Source: Colwellia sp. (GTDB taxonomy: Bacteria; Pseudomonadota; Gammaproteobacteria; Enterobacterales; Alteromonadaceae). From it: DNA of 64,000 nucleotides. The DNA is taken from contig JALJPB010000014.1 in the NCBI GenBank assembly GCA_022969175.1, positions 20,663 to 84,662 of the forward strand. The letters run 5' to 3'. Positions 1 through 8,776 of the stretch are shown in pieces. The translations under genes and the position numbers were made by a program. Under the pieces are notes generated by a model that worked only from the letters and a program-made list of their open reading frames with translations, was not told where the DNA came from and searched no databases. The number at the start of each line of letters is the position of its first letter. Position 1 is the first letter of the stretch.

Positions 1-55
1 TGACTTTACCTAAAATAGCTTCAACATAGACATAACCTCTAAAAGGAATTTAAAA

Positions 56-1516
56 ATGAAGTATTTGTTTCGAACCGCTTTATTTCTGACATTAATCTTA
101 TCATTAACTCTACAAGCCGCTGAAAAATCGTCTTTTGTTGGTAGGTATTCGGCATCTGAACGAGAGTCGATTACTGAGCTTTATATCTTAGATAATCACA
201 CTTTTTGTTATTTGTTTATGGGTGGGTCTTTAGATGTAATGATGGCTGGTACATGGCAAAAAAGTGATAAAGACCAAGATACCATTAAGTTTAAAGATAA
301 CCGAAGTGGCCAAGTTACTCATCCAGCTACAGGGCAGTACCTCAATCGTATTGATAATAAAATCTCCATTGTTATTGATGGTTATAGCCTTAGAGATGTC
401 AATATGGCGGTTTTTGCCATCAGTAAAGAGGATAAATTACCAACAACATTTAAGCCACTTTTGCCCAAAAATAATAGCAGAGGAAGAATAAGTTATTCTT
501 TGCCGCTAATTACCCCATCTGAGGCGCATTTTTTTTACATTGGTAGCCAAGAAACTTCCCAAAATAGTGACGGTAATCGTATAAAAGTAAGCCAATACAA
601 AGTTGGCGACTATGACACCATTCGCTTCGGTTTTAATAGTCAACAAAGTCTCTTCCAAGAAGAGTTCAATGGCCAAATGGTTGATGGTGAGTTATTCATT
701 AATGGTGATTCTATTAACAGAAAAACTGAGTTAGCACCGCAAATGCAACAAGAAGTCACCGAATATTGTATTTCTCCTAATACAGAGGAAAGTGAAGAAG
801 ACTCAGTTGATTGGACAGTACTGATACCCAGTAAGACATTTTTTGTCGATAAAGAATCAGTAAATAGTGAGCCCTATTTCAATGAGAATGATGGTGAACA
901 AGCACGGCAGGAAAATGGCATAAATGCCCTTGTACAAGATGAAAAGCAATTATTTGAGCAGTATTATCAAAAAGCTAAAAAAGATCTTAATAGCTTTAAT
1001 GAATTATTGGCTTTTGCCGTTAAGCTTCTTCAGGTAAAACAGCGAAAAAATGTTTATGCTCCCTACGTCAGTATGAAACTGTCACAATTATTAGTAGATA
1101 CCAATGGATTAGCAAACTTTAAGTCAGCAGAAGAGCAATTAAATGCTTACGCTACGCAGATTTATCCGTTAATTAAAAATAGCACAGACAGGCAAGTAAA
1201 ATATTCAGTTTTGGTGATGGCCAGTCAAGGCGCAATTATCTACGGAGTAACACGTAAAGACACCGTATTTGCCACAGTAGTAGACTCTTTACTCGGTGCT
1301 GACTTTGATATAAATACCACGATAAACCCTACGCTGGCGTATAACTTAGCCTGTATTTATGCGTTAAATAAAAATAAAGTAGAGATGCTTAAAGCAATTA
1401 AAGCGGCGAGAAAAATGAAAAAGCCAGCGGAGCAATTTTTGAAAGATGCGGACTTTAAGTTTTATCGAGCGGATAGTGAATTTTTGGCAGCGGTAAACAA
1501 TATGCTGAATGTATAA
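56..1516 (+). CDS. Secreted protein with C-terminal TPR-like helices, function unknown
   Basis: A 486-residue protein with a Sec signal peptide (residues 1-21, cleavage probably after LQAA), so it is probably periplasmic or exported. The first 280 residues are beta-rich and match no family I recognise. Residues about 290-486 look helical, and the end (about 424-486, with NLACIYALN and later DADF) resembles the terminal TPR-like repeat seen in many bacterial tetratricopeptide proteins. The start is supported by an AAAGGAATT ribosome site eight bases upstream. The gene stands alone and ends at a strong hairpin shared with the convergent outer-membrane gene. The reading frame is certain; the role is not known. 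Confidence 0.8.
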   Translation: MKYLFRTALFLTLILSLTLQAAEKSSFVGRYSASERESITELYILDNHTFCYLFMGGSLDVMMAGTWQKSDKDQDTIKFKDNRSGQVTHPATGQYLNRIDNKISIVIDGYSLRDVNMAVFAISKEDKLPTTFKPLLPKNNSRGRISYSLPLITPSEAHFFYIGSQETSQNSDGNRIKVSQYKVGDYDTIRFGFNSQQSLFQEEFNGQMVDGELFINGDSINRKTELAPQMQQEVTEYCISPNTEESEEDSVDWTVLIPSKTFFVDKESVNSEPYFNENDGEQARQENGINALVQDEKQLFEQYYQKAKKDLNSFNELLAFAVKLLQVKQRKNVYAPYVSMKLSQLLVDTNGLANFKSAEEQLNAYATQIYPLIKNSTDRQVKYSVLVMASQGAIIYGVTRKDTVFATVVDSLLGADFDINTTINPTLAYNLACIYALNKNKVEMLKAIKAARKMKKPAEQFLKDADFKFYRADSEFLAAVNNMLNV

Positions 1517-1525
1517 ATGACAATT

Positions 1526-1556
1526 TTAATACTTGGGGTAATACCCCAAGTATTAA
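1526..1556. terminator. Bidirectional hairpin terminator
   Basis: A perfect 14-bp stem (arms 1526-1539 and 1543-1556, each containing ACTTGGGGT or its complement) with a 3-base AAT loop. T-rich sequence on the right and A/T-rich sequence on the left allow it to work both ways. It lies exactly between two convergent genes, so it is probably a shared Rho-independent terminator. Confidence 0.8.
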
Positions 1557-1570
1557 TTTATTTTATCTGA

Positions 1571-2185
1571 TTAAAATTGATAACTCATGCCAATATTTAA
1601 GGTATAAGTATCAAGATCTCCCATATCAATAGCTTCGTAACCGACATCCATACCTATACCCATATCCCATTGATATTGCCAACCCGCAGCTAAATACAAA
1701 CCAATGTCAGAGTCATGAATGATAGTTTTCCCTCGACGATTAATGTCATAATCATAATATTGCGCGCCAATTTTCCCATATAAACTGTTACGTTTAGACA
1801 AAGGTAACGTACCTTTGATGGCAATCACTAAGTTGCTGTATGTAATGTCATCAACCGCTAAACCTAAAAGGTTGTTATTATTGGTTGTACAATTCCAATT
1901 GTCATTGGATATTTCATGGCATTCCCATTTATCAGCATCATTGCCAATATTAAGACCCAACTCAAGAGAGAAGTGCTGAGTAACGGCATAATTATAATAG
2001 CTATAAACTTGTATTACTCCGTCATCATCACTATTGCTGCCTTTATATTCAACACCACCAGCACCTATGTGGACACCAAAGCTATGCTTTTTAAGTTCAG
2101 TGGTGGGCATATCAGCTGAAAAAGCTTGGTAACTGAAGACTGTAGTTAAAGCGACTAGCAGAGGAAATTTCTTGAAAATAGTCAT
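1571..2185 (-). CDS. Small outer-membrane beta-barrel protein
   Basis: A 204-residue protein with a signal peptide (residues 1-23, ending AFSA), then alternating amphipathic strands and a C-terminal aromatic residue (ends GMSYQF). This is typical of an 8-stranded outer-membrane barrel recognised by the BAM complex. The fold resembles OmpA/OmpW-like porin-family proteins, but I cannot assign a specific family or ligand. The start is fixed by an AAAGG ribosome site seven bases upstream. A 24-bp interrupted palindrome directly abuts that site, suggesting control at the promoter or leader. Two cysteines (near WECHE and WNCTT) could form a disulphide in an extracellular loop. Confidence 0.8.
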   Translation of the reverse strand: MTIFKKFPLLVALTTVFSYQAFSADMPTTELKKHSFGVHIGAGGVEYKGSNSDDDGVIQVYSYYNYAVTQHFSLELGLNIGNDADKWECHEISNDNWNCTTNNNNLLGLAVDDITYSNLVIAIKGTLPLSKRNSLYGKIGAQYYDYDINRRGKTIIHDSDIGLYLAAGWQYQWDMGIGMDVGYEAIDMGDLDTYTLNIGMSYQF

Positions 2186-2196
2186 GTTAAACCTTT

Positions 2197-2220
2197 AAAT
2201 GTAATTATTTGATTACATTT
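2197..2220 (-). promoter_or_regulatory. Interrupted palindrome next to the ribosome site of the barrel gene
   Basis: Arms AAATGTAAT and ATTACATTT (9 bp, perfect) are separated by 6 bases and end one base before the AAAGG ribosome site of the minus-strand barrel gene. The element is either an operator for a dimeric regulator or a leader hairpin. No regulator can be named from sequence alone. Confidence 0.5.
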
Positions 2221-2408
2221 AGGTTACGTGGATATTGTCAGTGATGTTGTAGGATTCTGTTTTTGATTTGTAAGAAACCGTAAGAAAACTCACTCATTAG
2301 ATTTGTGAATTAAACAAAGGTAAGCTAACAGTAGCATAGGCAAAGTAAATCGCTTTTCAGTAATAATCGCTATAAAGTAGCACCAAGTTACTTTAATGCA
2401 GAAAATTC

Positions 2409-3128
2409 ATGAATCAGTGCCTTAATTGTAAAGCTTCATTGAATCAACAAAACAAGTATTGCCCTGTCTGTGGACAGTCTACGATGAATTTACATCAGTC
2501 ATTTACTAGCATTGCTTTTCAGGCATTGCATGAAATGTTGGATATTGACGGTCGATTGGCCAAGACCTTGAAACTGCTTTTGTTTTCTCCTGGGCGATTA
2601 TCCAAAGAGTATACCGAGGGGCGCCGAATGAGTTATTCGCCACCTTTACGCTTATATTTAGTGATCAGTTTACTATTTTTTGTTGTCATTTCACTGATTC
2701 AGACAACAGCAACAAATCAACTCGATCATATACAAGTGGGTATGTTCTTATTTCCAGTGGGAATGCTGGAGCAAGTTCCTAAATTGATGTTTGTCATGCT
2801 ACCACTGTATGCATTGATAGTTCAGTTATTTCATCGAAAGACTTTTTATGTTTTTAATTTAATTTTTGCGCTGCACGTCCACTCATTAATCTATTTGTTG
2901 CTAATTATTATTTTTCCAATGAATCGCTTTGAGAACATGCACCTAGCATTATCTTGGTTACAATATCCTTTTATCGCTTACCTTGCTTTTTATCCGCTGA
3001 TGGCGTTAAAAACGATGTATGGTAATTCTTGGCTCTATACACTAAGGGTATATGTGCTGACGGTTGTTTTATATTTGGCAAGTATTGGTTTAGGGTTAGA
3101 ATTTATTAATATTATTATGACATTGTGA
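2409..3128 (+). CDS. DUF3667-type zinc-ribbon membrane protein
   Basis: A 239-residue protein starting with a four-cysteine zinc ribbon (CxxC at residues 4-7 and CPVC at 18-21). It is followed by the conserved DUF3667 block: a helix with a HEMLD segment, then GRLAKTLKLLL, SPGRLSKEYTEGRR and a PPLRLY motif near residues 55-80. Four or five membrane helices fill the rest. These are hallmarks of the DUF3667 family, whose biochemical role is unknown. It probably sits in the inner membrane with the zinc ribbon in the cytoplasm. It is monocistronic. No good ribosome site is visible, so the start rests on the position of the zinc ribbon. Confidence 0.85.
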   Translation: MNQCLNCKASLNQQNKYCPVCGQSTMNLHQSFTSIAFQALHEMLDIDGRLAKTLKLLLFSPGRLSKEYTEGRRMSYSPPLRLYLVISLLFFVVISLIQTTATNQLDHIQVGMFLFPVGMLEQVPKLMFVMLPLYALIVQLFHRKTFYVFNLIFALHVHSLIYLLLIIIFPMNRFENMHLALSWLQYPFIAYLAFYPLMALKTMYGNSWLYTLRVYVLTVVLYLASIGLGLEFINIIMTL

Positions 3129-3214
3129 TGAATATTTTTTCTTTATTCTAGTTAATGGTAACTATTGGAATGGCTAACGTAATAATTTGATGCAAACTGA
3201 CTTAGAAGACAAGG

Positions 3215-3988
3215 TTACTGTTCGGCTCGCTCTAAATAACTGACAATTCGATCTTTAAATGATCGGGAAGATTGCAGTTCCGTTCCGTTGCTTAGTACGA
3301 ATTTATATTGGTTATTGCTATTTAAATAATGCACACGCGCAATTGATGACTCGTTAATTAGAATTGAACGATGGATTCGAAGAAAACCGTTTTGTTCTAA
3401 ATCATATTCTAGAGAGGAAATGGTACTACGGACCAAATGGGTCGCCTCTTTTGAATGTAGCTCTACATAATTGCCGGCGGAGTTCACATAAATAATGTCA
3501 TTCGAGTTAACCTTTATCAATCGACCTAAATGTTTGATTTCGAAATTAATGCCTTTGAAATAGCTTTCTTTTTGTCGGGTTGATTCCCGTAAGGACTCTA
3601 GTTTTTGATGAATACCTGAAAGGTTTTGTAATTGGATCTGTTTAATTGCGAGCGAGAGCGATTCATAAAATCGCTCGTCTTTATAGGGTTTTAACAGATA
3701 GTCTATCGCATGATAATCAAACGCTTGCATAGCATAATGGTCGTATGCGGTAACAAAAGTGACAACGGGCAAGGTTCCAATTTTATCCAATACGCCAAAA
3801 CCATCAACCCCCGGCATTTGAATATCTAAAAATATCAAATCAGGTTGATGTTGTGTGATGGCGTCGATAGCTTCCATACCATTTTTGCATTGGCAAATCA
3901 CATCTACTTCATCCACCTTTGATAGCAAGCCCTCAATGCGTTGACGTGCCAGAGGTTCGTCGTCAATTATAATTGTTCTTATCTTCAT
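3215..3988 (-). CDS. LytTR-family response regulator
   Basis: A 257-residue two-domain regulator. The N-terminal receiver domain has the acidic pair in IIIDDEP (residues 9-10), the phospho-acceptor Asp in FLDIQMPG (about 54) and the conserved Lys in LLKPYK. The C-terminal LytTR DNA-binding domain (about 150-255) contains the usual IHRSILIN segment. It is partner to the upstream sensor kinase: the two genes overlap by four bases, implying translational coupling. Regulators of this class bind pairs of short direct repeats. The divergent TPR-esterase gene at 5321 is a plausible target, but that is inference. Confidence 0.93.
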   Translation of the reverse strand: MKIRTIIIDDEPLARQRIEGLLSKVDEVDVICQCKNGMEAIDAITQHQPDLIFLDIQMPGVDGFGVLDKIGTLPVVTFVTAYDHYAMQAFDYHAIDYLLKPYKDERFYESLSLAIKQIQLQNLSGIHQKLESLRESTRQKESYFKGINFEIKHLGRLIKVNSNDIIYVNSAGNYVELHSKEATHLVRSTISSLEYDLEQNGFLRIHRSILINESSIARVHYLNSNNQYKFVLSNGTELQSSRSFKDRIVSYLERAEQ

Positions 3989-5091
3989 GAAAAGCTCGAT
4001 CGTGTTAATGGCATTTGTAATTGCACACCAAAACCCCTTGGATTAACCGCATAAACAGTAAAGACAAAATCGGTATCAAACATCTGTTCAAGACGACGGT
4101 AAACATTTTGTAAACCAATGCCTCCTGATTTAGGTAGCTTGGGTATCACAGGGTTTTCAACACCATTGTCTTCAATACGAATAAATAGGTGTTGATCGTT
4201 TTCTTTTATTTGAATGCTAATTCTACATACCTGGGTTGACTGGGCGAAACCGTGTTTAATGGCATTCTCCACGATAGGTTGAAGAATTAGGTTCGGTAAT
4301 AAGGCATCTTCTAAGGCTTCTGCAACATCAATGCTAATCTTTAACCTGTCCTGAAATCGTATCGCTTCAATTTCTAAGTAACTACTAATAAAACTCAATT
4401 CGTCTTTGACTGTCACTGTATGTCGTCGATCGCTTGCTAATAAACGTCGCATTAAAATTGAAAGTTCAGCTAACATATCTTTGGCCTTTAGCTTGTCTAT
4501 ATCAATTAATGACATTACCGAGTTAAAAGAATTAAAGAGGAAATGCGGGTGTAATTGCATCCGAAACGCGGTCAATTTAGCATTCGCCAGTTCTTTCTCC
4601 TGATTAGCCATCATAACCATTTGCTGTCGATATTTTTTGTAGTAGTCAATGGCGCTAAATAAACCAATCAATATCCATAACTCTACAAAGCTACTAACAC
4701 AACCTACATAAATTGCCGACATGATATGACCCATTGCCGAGGATAGATCCATGTCAGATTGTGTTGAATAAACAGCTATGAACATCCAATAGGAAATAAA
4801 ACTATGAGCTATTGCTAATACTATTCCATTCATTAATGAGTATAGGTTGGTACTAAGTGGGCGATCTAGTTGCCAAAGTAAACGGTGAAGATAGCGATAA
4901 ATTAACGGAGTAATAAGCATCCAGAGAAAATAGCGCGCAACAATATTGAGACTTTCAAAGAGCCAATTGAAATTGTCTAATTGGTTGTTTGAGATATAAG
5001 GGATTAATGCCTGTAGAAAAAAAATAGCGGATACAGCGACACCACCACCAATTAAGGTTTGATAAGAAAACGGAAATAGCCTTTTTTCCAT
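3985..5091 (-). CDS. LytS/YehU-type sensor histidine kinase
   Basis: Integral-membrane kinase of the His_kinase (PF06580) class. Four or so membrane helices are followed by a short coiled segment, the phospho-acceptor box HPHFLFNSFNS and a HATPase domain with QPIVENAIKHGF and GIGLQNVYRRL. The ATP-binding N box and G box are intact. I place the start at 5091 (MEKRLF), which has AGAGA at good spacing. The frame stays open to an ATG at 5154 (389 residues), which has no ribosome site. It forms an operon with the LytTR regulator, overlapping it by four bases. The signal sensed is unknown. Confidence 0.9.
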   Translation of the reverse strand: MEKRLFPFSYQTLIGGGVAVSAIFFLQALIPYISNNQLDNFNWLFESLNIVARYFLWMLITPLIYRYLHRLLWQLDRPLSTNLYSLMNGIVLAIAHSFISYWMFIAVYSTQSDMDLSSAMGHIMSAIYVGCVSSFVELWILIGLFSAIDYYKKYRQQMVMMANQEKELANAKLTAFRMQLHPHFLFNSFNSVMSLIDIDKLKAKDMLAELSILMRRLLASDRRHTVTVKDELSFISSYLEIEAIRFQDRLKISIDVAEALEDALLPNLILQPIVENAIKHGFAQSTQVCRISIQIKENDQHLFIRIEDNGVENPVIPKLPKSGGIGLQNVYRRLEQMFDTDFVFTVYAVNPRGFGVQLQMPLTRSSFS

Positions 5092-5320
5092 AATAAAGTC
5101 TCTACTATATGGTGATGTCATCATTTTAAACGCAATCGTCTCATTACGTAACATGTTGTGGGACGAATACCATTTTTAGTGATAACGGTCATATTTTAAA
5201 TCATTCTATCACTGCCAATGTTATTACTCCCAAAGAAGTTTTTCTTCATCAAACTGTTCGATATGCTTTGTTCACCAGCAGAAACAATCAATAACGTTAG
5301 AAGTTAACTAAGAGGAAAAG

Positions 5321-6388
5321 ATGATGAAAAAATTGTTCTCAATTATCGGTATAGCCCTGCTTATGGCAAGTAGTTTCATTTATGCTAAAGAGCAAGCAAA
5401 TCTGCGTTCGGTCTACAATATGATGGACAACAAACAATATGACAAAGCAGCGCACAAATTAAACTCACTAGTAGAAAAATACCCAGAAGATGCAGATGCA
5501 CGTTATCAGTTAGCATTGGCCTTGCTTCGATTGGAGAAGTATGAAGACTCAATTAAAGTCTATAAAAAAACAGTAGAGTTATCTGAAAGCTATGCTCGAT
5601 ATGCGGCATTTGATATCGGCCTTGCTTATGCGGGTTTAGGAAAACCCAAAAAAGCGCTTAACAACATTAAACATGCCCTTCATGCTGGTTATACAAATTT
5701 CGACCGGTTAAAAAGTGAAAAACTTTTGAAAAAAATATCAGATCACCAGCTAGTTGAATTTGCGCCAGAGCAGCACTATGACACGTTTACCGCACACAAC
5801 AATATTGTGCTTCCTTACAAAACGATAATGCCTATTGATTATGATAAAAATAAAACCTATAAAGGTATGGTGGCTTTCCCTCCTGGTGATTATGGCAAGG
5901 CGTCAGCTGATTGGCTGATTGATAAACTTTTCAATAATCATCAAAACGATGAGTGGATCATAACCGTGGTATTGGCTCCAGAAAATGGCCTAATAAACCA
6001 CCCAGCACACCACGCTTTAAATGACCTAATGACTCATCAACGCGATAAATATAAAATTGCCGACAATAAGTTTCATTTTCTTGGCTATCATAATGGCGGA
6101 TCGCCTGCAGCAACCTATTCTCAAATGTCTAGCGACTATGTTAACGGATTAACAACCATAGGGAATTATTACTGGGAGAACTGGAAAGATGACTCACTAC
6201 GAAATTTTACCGCTAAAGCGACACATCTATTTTTAGGTGAAAATGACAAAGCAGGGATAAAAATAAATCAACGTGCTCATGATATTTTTAGCGACGCGGG
6301 AATGCTGGTTGAATTAAAAGTATTCGAAGGAGAGGGGGCTATAATTACCGCGCTTGAAAATGGTCAGTTGTACCAATACTTAAGGTAA
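5321..6388 (+). CDS. Periplasmic TPR protein fused to a degenerate esterase-like domain
   Basis: A 355-residue exported protein (signal peptide 1-22, ending IYAK). Residues about 25-140 hold three TPR-like units (for example DADARYQLALALLRLEKY). Residues about 160-355 resemble an alpha/beta-hydrolase of the PHB-depolymerase/esterase type. The nucleophile elbow reads GYHNGG, where active relatives have GxSNGG, so the catalytic Ser is replaced by His and ordinary esterase chemistry is unlikely. AGAGGAAA gives a strong ribosome site. It is divergent from the LytTR two-component operon and ends at a strong terminator. It may be a binding or scaffold protein. Confidence 0.75.
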   Translation: MMKKLFSIIGIALLMASSFIYAKEQANLRSVYNMMDNKQYDKAAHKLNSLVEKYPEDADARYQLALALLRLEKYEDSIKVYKKTVELSESYARYAAFDIGLAYAGLGKPKKALNNIKHALHAGYTNFDRLKSEKLLKKISDHQLVEFAPEQHYDTFTAHNNIVLPYKTIMPIDYDKNKTYKGMVAFPPGDYGKASADWLIDKLFNNHQNDEWIITVVLAPENGLINHPAHHALNDLMTHQRDKYKIADNKFHFLGYHNGGSPAATYSQMSSDYVNGLTTIGNYYWENWKDDSLRNFTAKATHLFLGENDKAGIKINQRAHDIFSDAGMLVELKVFEGEGAIITALENGQLYQYLR

Positions 6389-6406
6389 TGGATAAATGAG
6401 TTTGTA

Positions 6407-6436
6407 TTAAAAGCCAATCAAGTGATTGGCTTTTAA
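6407..6436 (+). terminator. Rho-independent terminator after the TPR-esterase gene
   Basis: Perfect stem of 14 bp (arms TTAAAAGCCAATCA and its complement) with a 2-base loop, with a U-run inside the 3' arm. It lies 20 bases past the stop codon at 6388. Confidence 0.8.
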
Positions 6437-6471
6437 AGCTTTAAGAACATTAGGCTATTGAGGTTTTTTAT

Positions 6472-6510
6472 TAGATTAATTACCATTTATCTAATATGGT
6501 AATTAATCTA
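6472..6510. promoter_or_regulatory. Perfect 15-bp inverted repeat upstream of the crotonase gene
   Basis: Arms TAGATTAATTACCAT (6472-6486) and its exact complement (6496-6510) flank a 9-base spacer, 85 bases before the start at 6595. There is no U-run and a separate terminator lies upstream, so an operator or mRNA leader structure is more likely than termination. Confidence 0.5.
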
Positions 6511-6594
6511 TTATATTTTGCACATTCATAGATACATGTCTGTGGCATGTTCAGATGATAATAATCACCTCGTTTTTTATAATATGGATTTGAA

Positions 6595-7395
6595 ATGCCC
6601 AAATTTGAATATCTAGAATTAACATTAATCAACCATGTATTACATCTGCAACTCGCCCGCCCTAATAAGGCAAATGCGATGAATAGAGAAATGTGGTTTG
6701 AAATAGGCGAAGCCTATCGTTGGATAAACAATCAAACCAACATTCATGTAGTGGTATTAAGTGGCAAAGGTAAACAATTTTCATCGGGTGCCGATGTCAA
6801 TTTTTTGATGAGTATTATGGAATCCACTGAGCATTGCATTAATGACAAAACCGAGCATTTAAGAGCTGAGATTACAAATATGCAGCAGTCATTTTCAGCT
6901 ATTGTTGATTGTGCCATCCCTACCATTGCTGCTATTCACGGAGTCTGTATTGGCGGTGCCGTTGATTTAGTCTCAGCTTGTGATATCCGTTTAGCGTCAA
7001 GTCATTCATATTTCAGCATATTGGAAACGCAATTAGGTATACCAGCAGATATGGGCACATTACAGCGTTTGCATTTTAATTTATCCGATGGTCGCCTTCG
7101 TGAATTGGCATACACTTCGGCTATTTTCTCTGGTAGAAAGGCAAAAAAATGGGGCATGATTAATAACACCTATTTCACTCGTAAAGGTTTAATGAAAGCA
7201 GCGTTCTCTTTAGCTAATAAGATTGCTGCAAATCCAAGTTATGCCGTTAAAGCAACAAAACGGAGCTTAAACGTCAATACCGATTTAATTGTCAATAATG
7301 GGTTAAATGCAATAGCACAGGTAAACTCAGAGCTATTGCAAACAGCAGAAGCAATGTCGACAATGGCAGAGCTAAAAAGAAAAATGCAAAAATAA
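6595..7395 (+). CDS. Crotonase-family dienoyl-CoA isomerase-like enzyme
   Basis: A 266-residue enoyl-CoA hydratase/isomerase-family protein. The CoA-binding/oxyanion segments SSGADV and IHGVCIGGAVDL are present. Three acidic residues, Asp124, Glu144 and Asp152, have the same spacing (20 and 8) as the catalytic triad of mitochondrial delta3,5-delta2,4-dienoyl-CoA isomerase, within DLVSACDIRLAS and PADMGTLQRL. That favours dienoyl-CoA isomerase over hydratase activity, in degradation of unsaturated fatty acids. It is cytoplasmic and monocistronic. Its promoter region contains a perfect inverted repeat. The ribosome site is weak. The substrate is inferred from the residue pattern only. Confidence 0.88.
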   Translation: MPKFEYLELTLINHVLHLQLARPNKANAMNREMWFEIGEAYRWINNQTNIHVVVLSGKGKQFSSGADVNFLMSIMESTEHCINDKTEHLRAEITNMQQSFSAIVDCAIPTIAAIHGVCIGGAVDLVSACDIRLASSHSYFSILETQLGIPADMGTLQRLHFNLSDGRLRELAYTSAIFSGRKAKKWGMINNTYFTRKGLMKAAFSLANKIAANPSYAVKATKRSLNVNTDLIVNNGLNAIAQVNSELLQTAEAMSTMAELKRKMQK

Positions 7396-7436
7396 GGTAG
7401 AAAATTAGCTGAAAGCTCAATGATTAGTTAACTAAC

Positions 7437-8639
7437 TTAGGCAATTAATATCGCAGTATATTCTTTTACTTTACTCGATGGTAATTGTTGGTTACTACCG
7501 GTTACTTTCAGAACGTTAATAGCGGTACCGCTATTAAAAGCTAAAAATTTATCGAGTATTGGTTTTAAATCAACAATGAATTCATCCGCTTTTTCTGTCT
7601 CTAAATGAAGGTTTATAATATTTAAAACCCCAGACTTTCTGTCCATTTTTACATCCATACGACCTGCGAAAGTATTACCCCATAGAAGTGGCAGGCTAAA
7701 ATAGCCTACTTTTCTTTTATCTGCGGGTACATAACATTCAATTTGATAATCATAGTTGAACAGCGCTTTAATTCTTTTACGTTGTATCAGTAGGTTGTCA
7801 AAAGGTGAAAGTATTTTTACTTTTTTTCTCGAGATTTTTTTCTTTAGGAGATTATCAATGGCAGGTAGGGCAAAATAAATTTGATCATTAACCGTCAGGG
7901 TAATTAATAAACCCTGTTCAACCATTTGCAGGCAATACTTTTTAACTGGTGCTTTAAGGCCTTTTAGCAAATAAGTGATTTGTTCAGCGGTACCAATGGC
8001 ATTGGCATTTAAATAGTTAATGGCTAAATGTTGAAAATACTCTGCTTCACTGGGGACGTTAGTGTCGATATTGGCGGGTAATACTCGTTCAGTAAGATCA
8101 TAAACTTTTTGAAAGCCTTGTCTTTTTACCGCCATGAGTTTGCCCTCCATAAATAGCTGCTCAAGCGCCTTTTTTGCCGGTTTCCAATCCCACCAACCGG
8201 TTTTTGTTTTTCTAGGGTCTTTAAAGTCTTTTGCACGTAGCGGTCCATCAGCCTTAATGCGGTCTAAAACGGCTGCCATGTCTTTTTTATCGACATTGAA
8301 CCAATGGTATTCACCTTTGGCAAAGGCATTTTTTCTTGGCAGACTAAATCTGTAATCAGCCATGGGCAGATATGCCGCTGCATGTGACCAATATTCAAAA
8401 ATTTGTTTATCTTCTAACAGCTGCTCTATATGAATAGCTTGGTAGTTCGCTGCACGATTCCAAATACTATGATGATGAGCCCGCTCGACCACAGAAATAG
8501 AATCTATTTGCACATAGTTAAGTGCTTTTATCGCTTTATAGCTAGCGTCTTTACCCTTGCCTAATTTGTGTTCGTTATGAATACCTTGGCTTAATAAAAT
8601 TGCTTTTTGTGCTTCTGGTAAACTCAGTGAATTTGTCAT
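7437..8639 (-). CDS. ycaQ: YcaQ/AlkX-type winged-helix DNA glycosylase
   Basis: A 400-residue protein of the HTH_42 (DUF1006) family, a tandem winged-helix fold. YcaQ of E. coli and the related AlkZ excise alkylated bases and unhook interstrand crosslinks. The catalytic motif near residue 44 reads QID. This QxD form marks the YcaQ/AlkX branch, as opposed to QxQ in AlkZ. Other family signatures are YWSHAAAYLP near residue 105 and LSPFDNLLIQRKR in the C-terminal half. It is close to the usual family length. It is transcribed alone, convergent with the crotonase gene, and the glycosylase role is by homology. Confidence 0.88.
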   Translation of the reverse strand: MTNSLSLPEAQKAILLSQGIHNEHKLGKGKDASYKAIKALNYVQIDSISVVERAHHHSIWNRAANYQAIHIEQLLEDKQIFEYWSHAAAYLPMADYRFSLPRKNAFAKGEYHWFNVDKKDMAAVLDRIKADGPLRAKDFKDPRKTKTGWWDWKPAKKALEQLFMEGKLMAVKRQGFQKVYDLTERVLPANIDTNVPSEAEYFQHLAINYLNANAIGTAEQITYLLKGLKAPVKKYCLQMVEQGLLITLTVNDQIYFALPAIDNLLKKKISRKKVKILSPFDNLLIQRKRIKALFNYDYQIECYVPADKRKVGYFSLPLLWGNTFAGRMDVKMDRKSGVLNIINLHLETEKADEFIVDLKPILDKFLAFNSGTAINVLKVTGSNQQLPSSKVKEYTAILIA

Positions 8640-8720
8640 GTAATATTGGCGTTTGATAAACGTGGGCAGCTAAGGTAGTTGCTACTTTAAACGTAAATAG
8701 CATAAAAATCTTTAATAAAC

Positions 8721-8751
8721 CCTGAACTAATTGTTAGTCAATTAGTTCAGG
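8721..8751 (-). terminator. Terminator downstream of ahpF
   Basis: Perfect 13-bp stem (8721-8733 and 8739-8751, arms CCTGAACTAATTG and its complement) with a 5-base loop. On the minus strand it is followed by a U-rich stretch. It lies 26 bases past the ahpF stop codon. Confidence 0.75.
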
Positions 8752-8776
8752 TTGATGTTGTGAATTGTTCTAGGGA

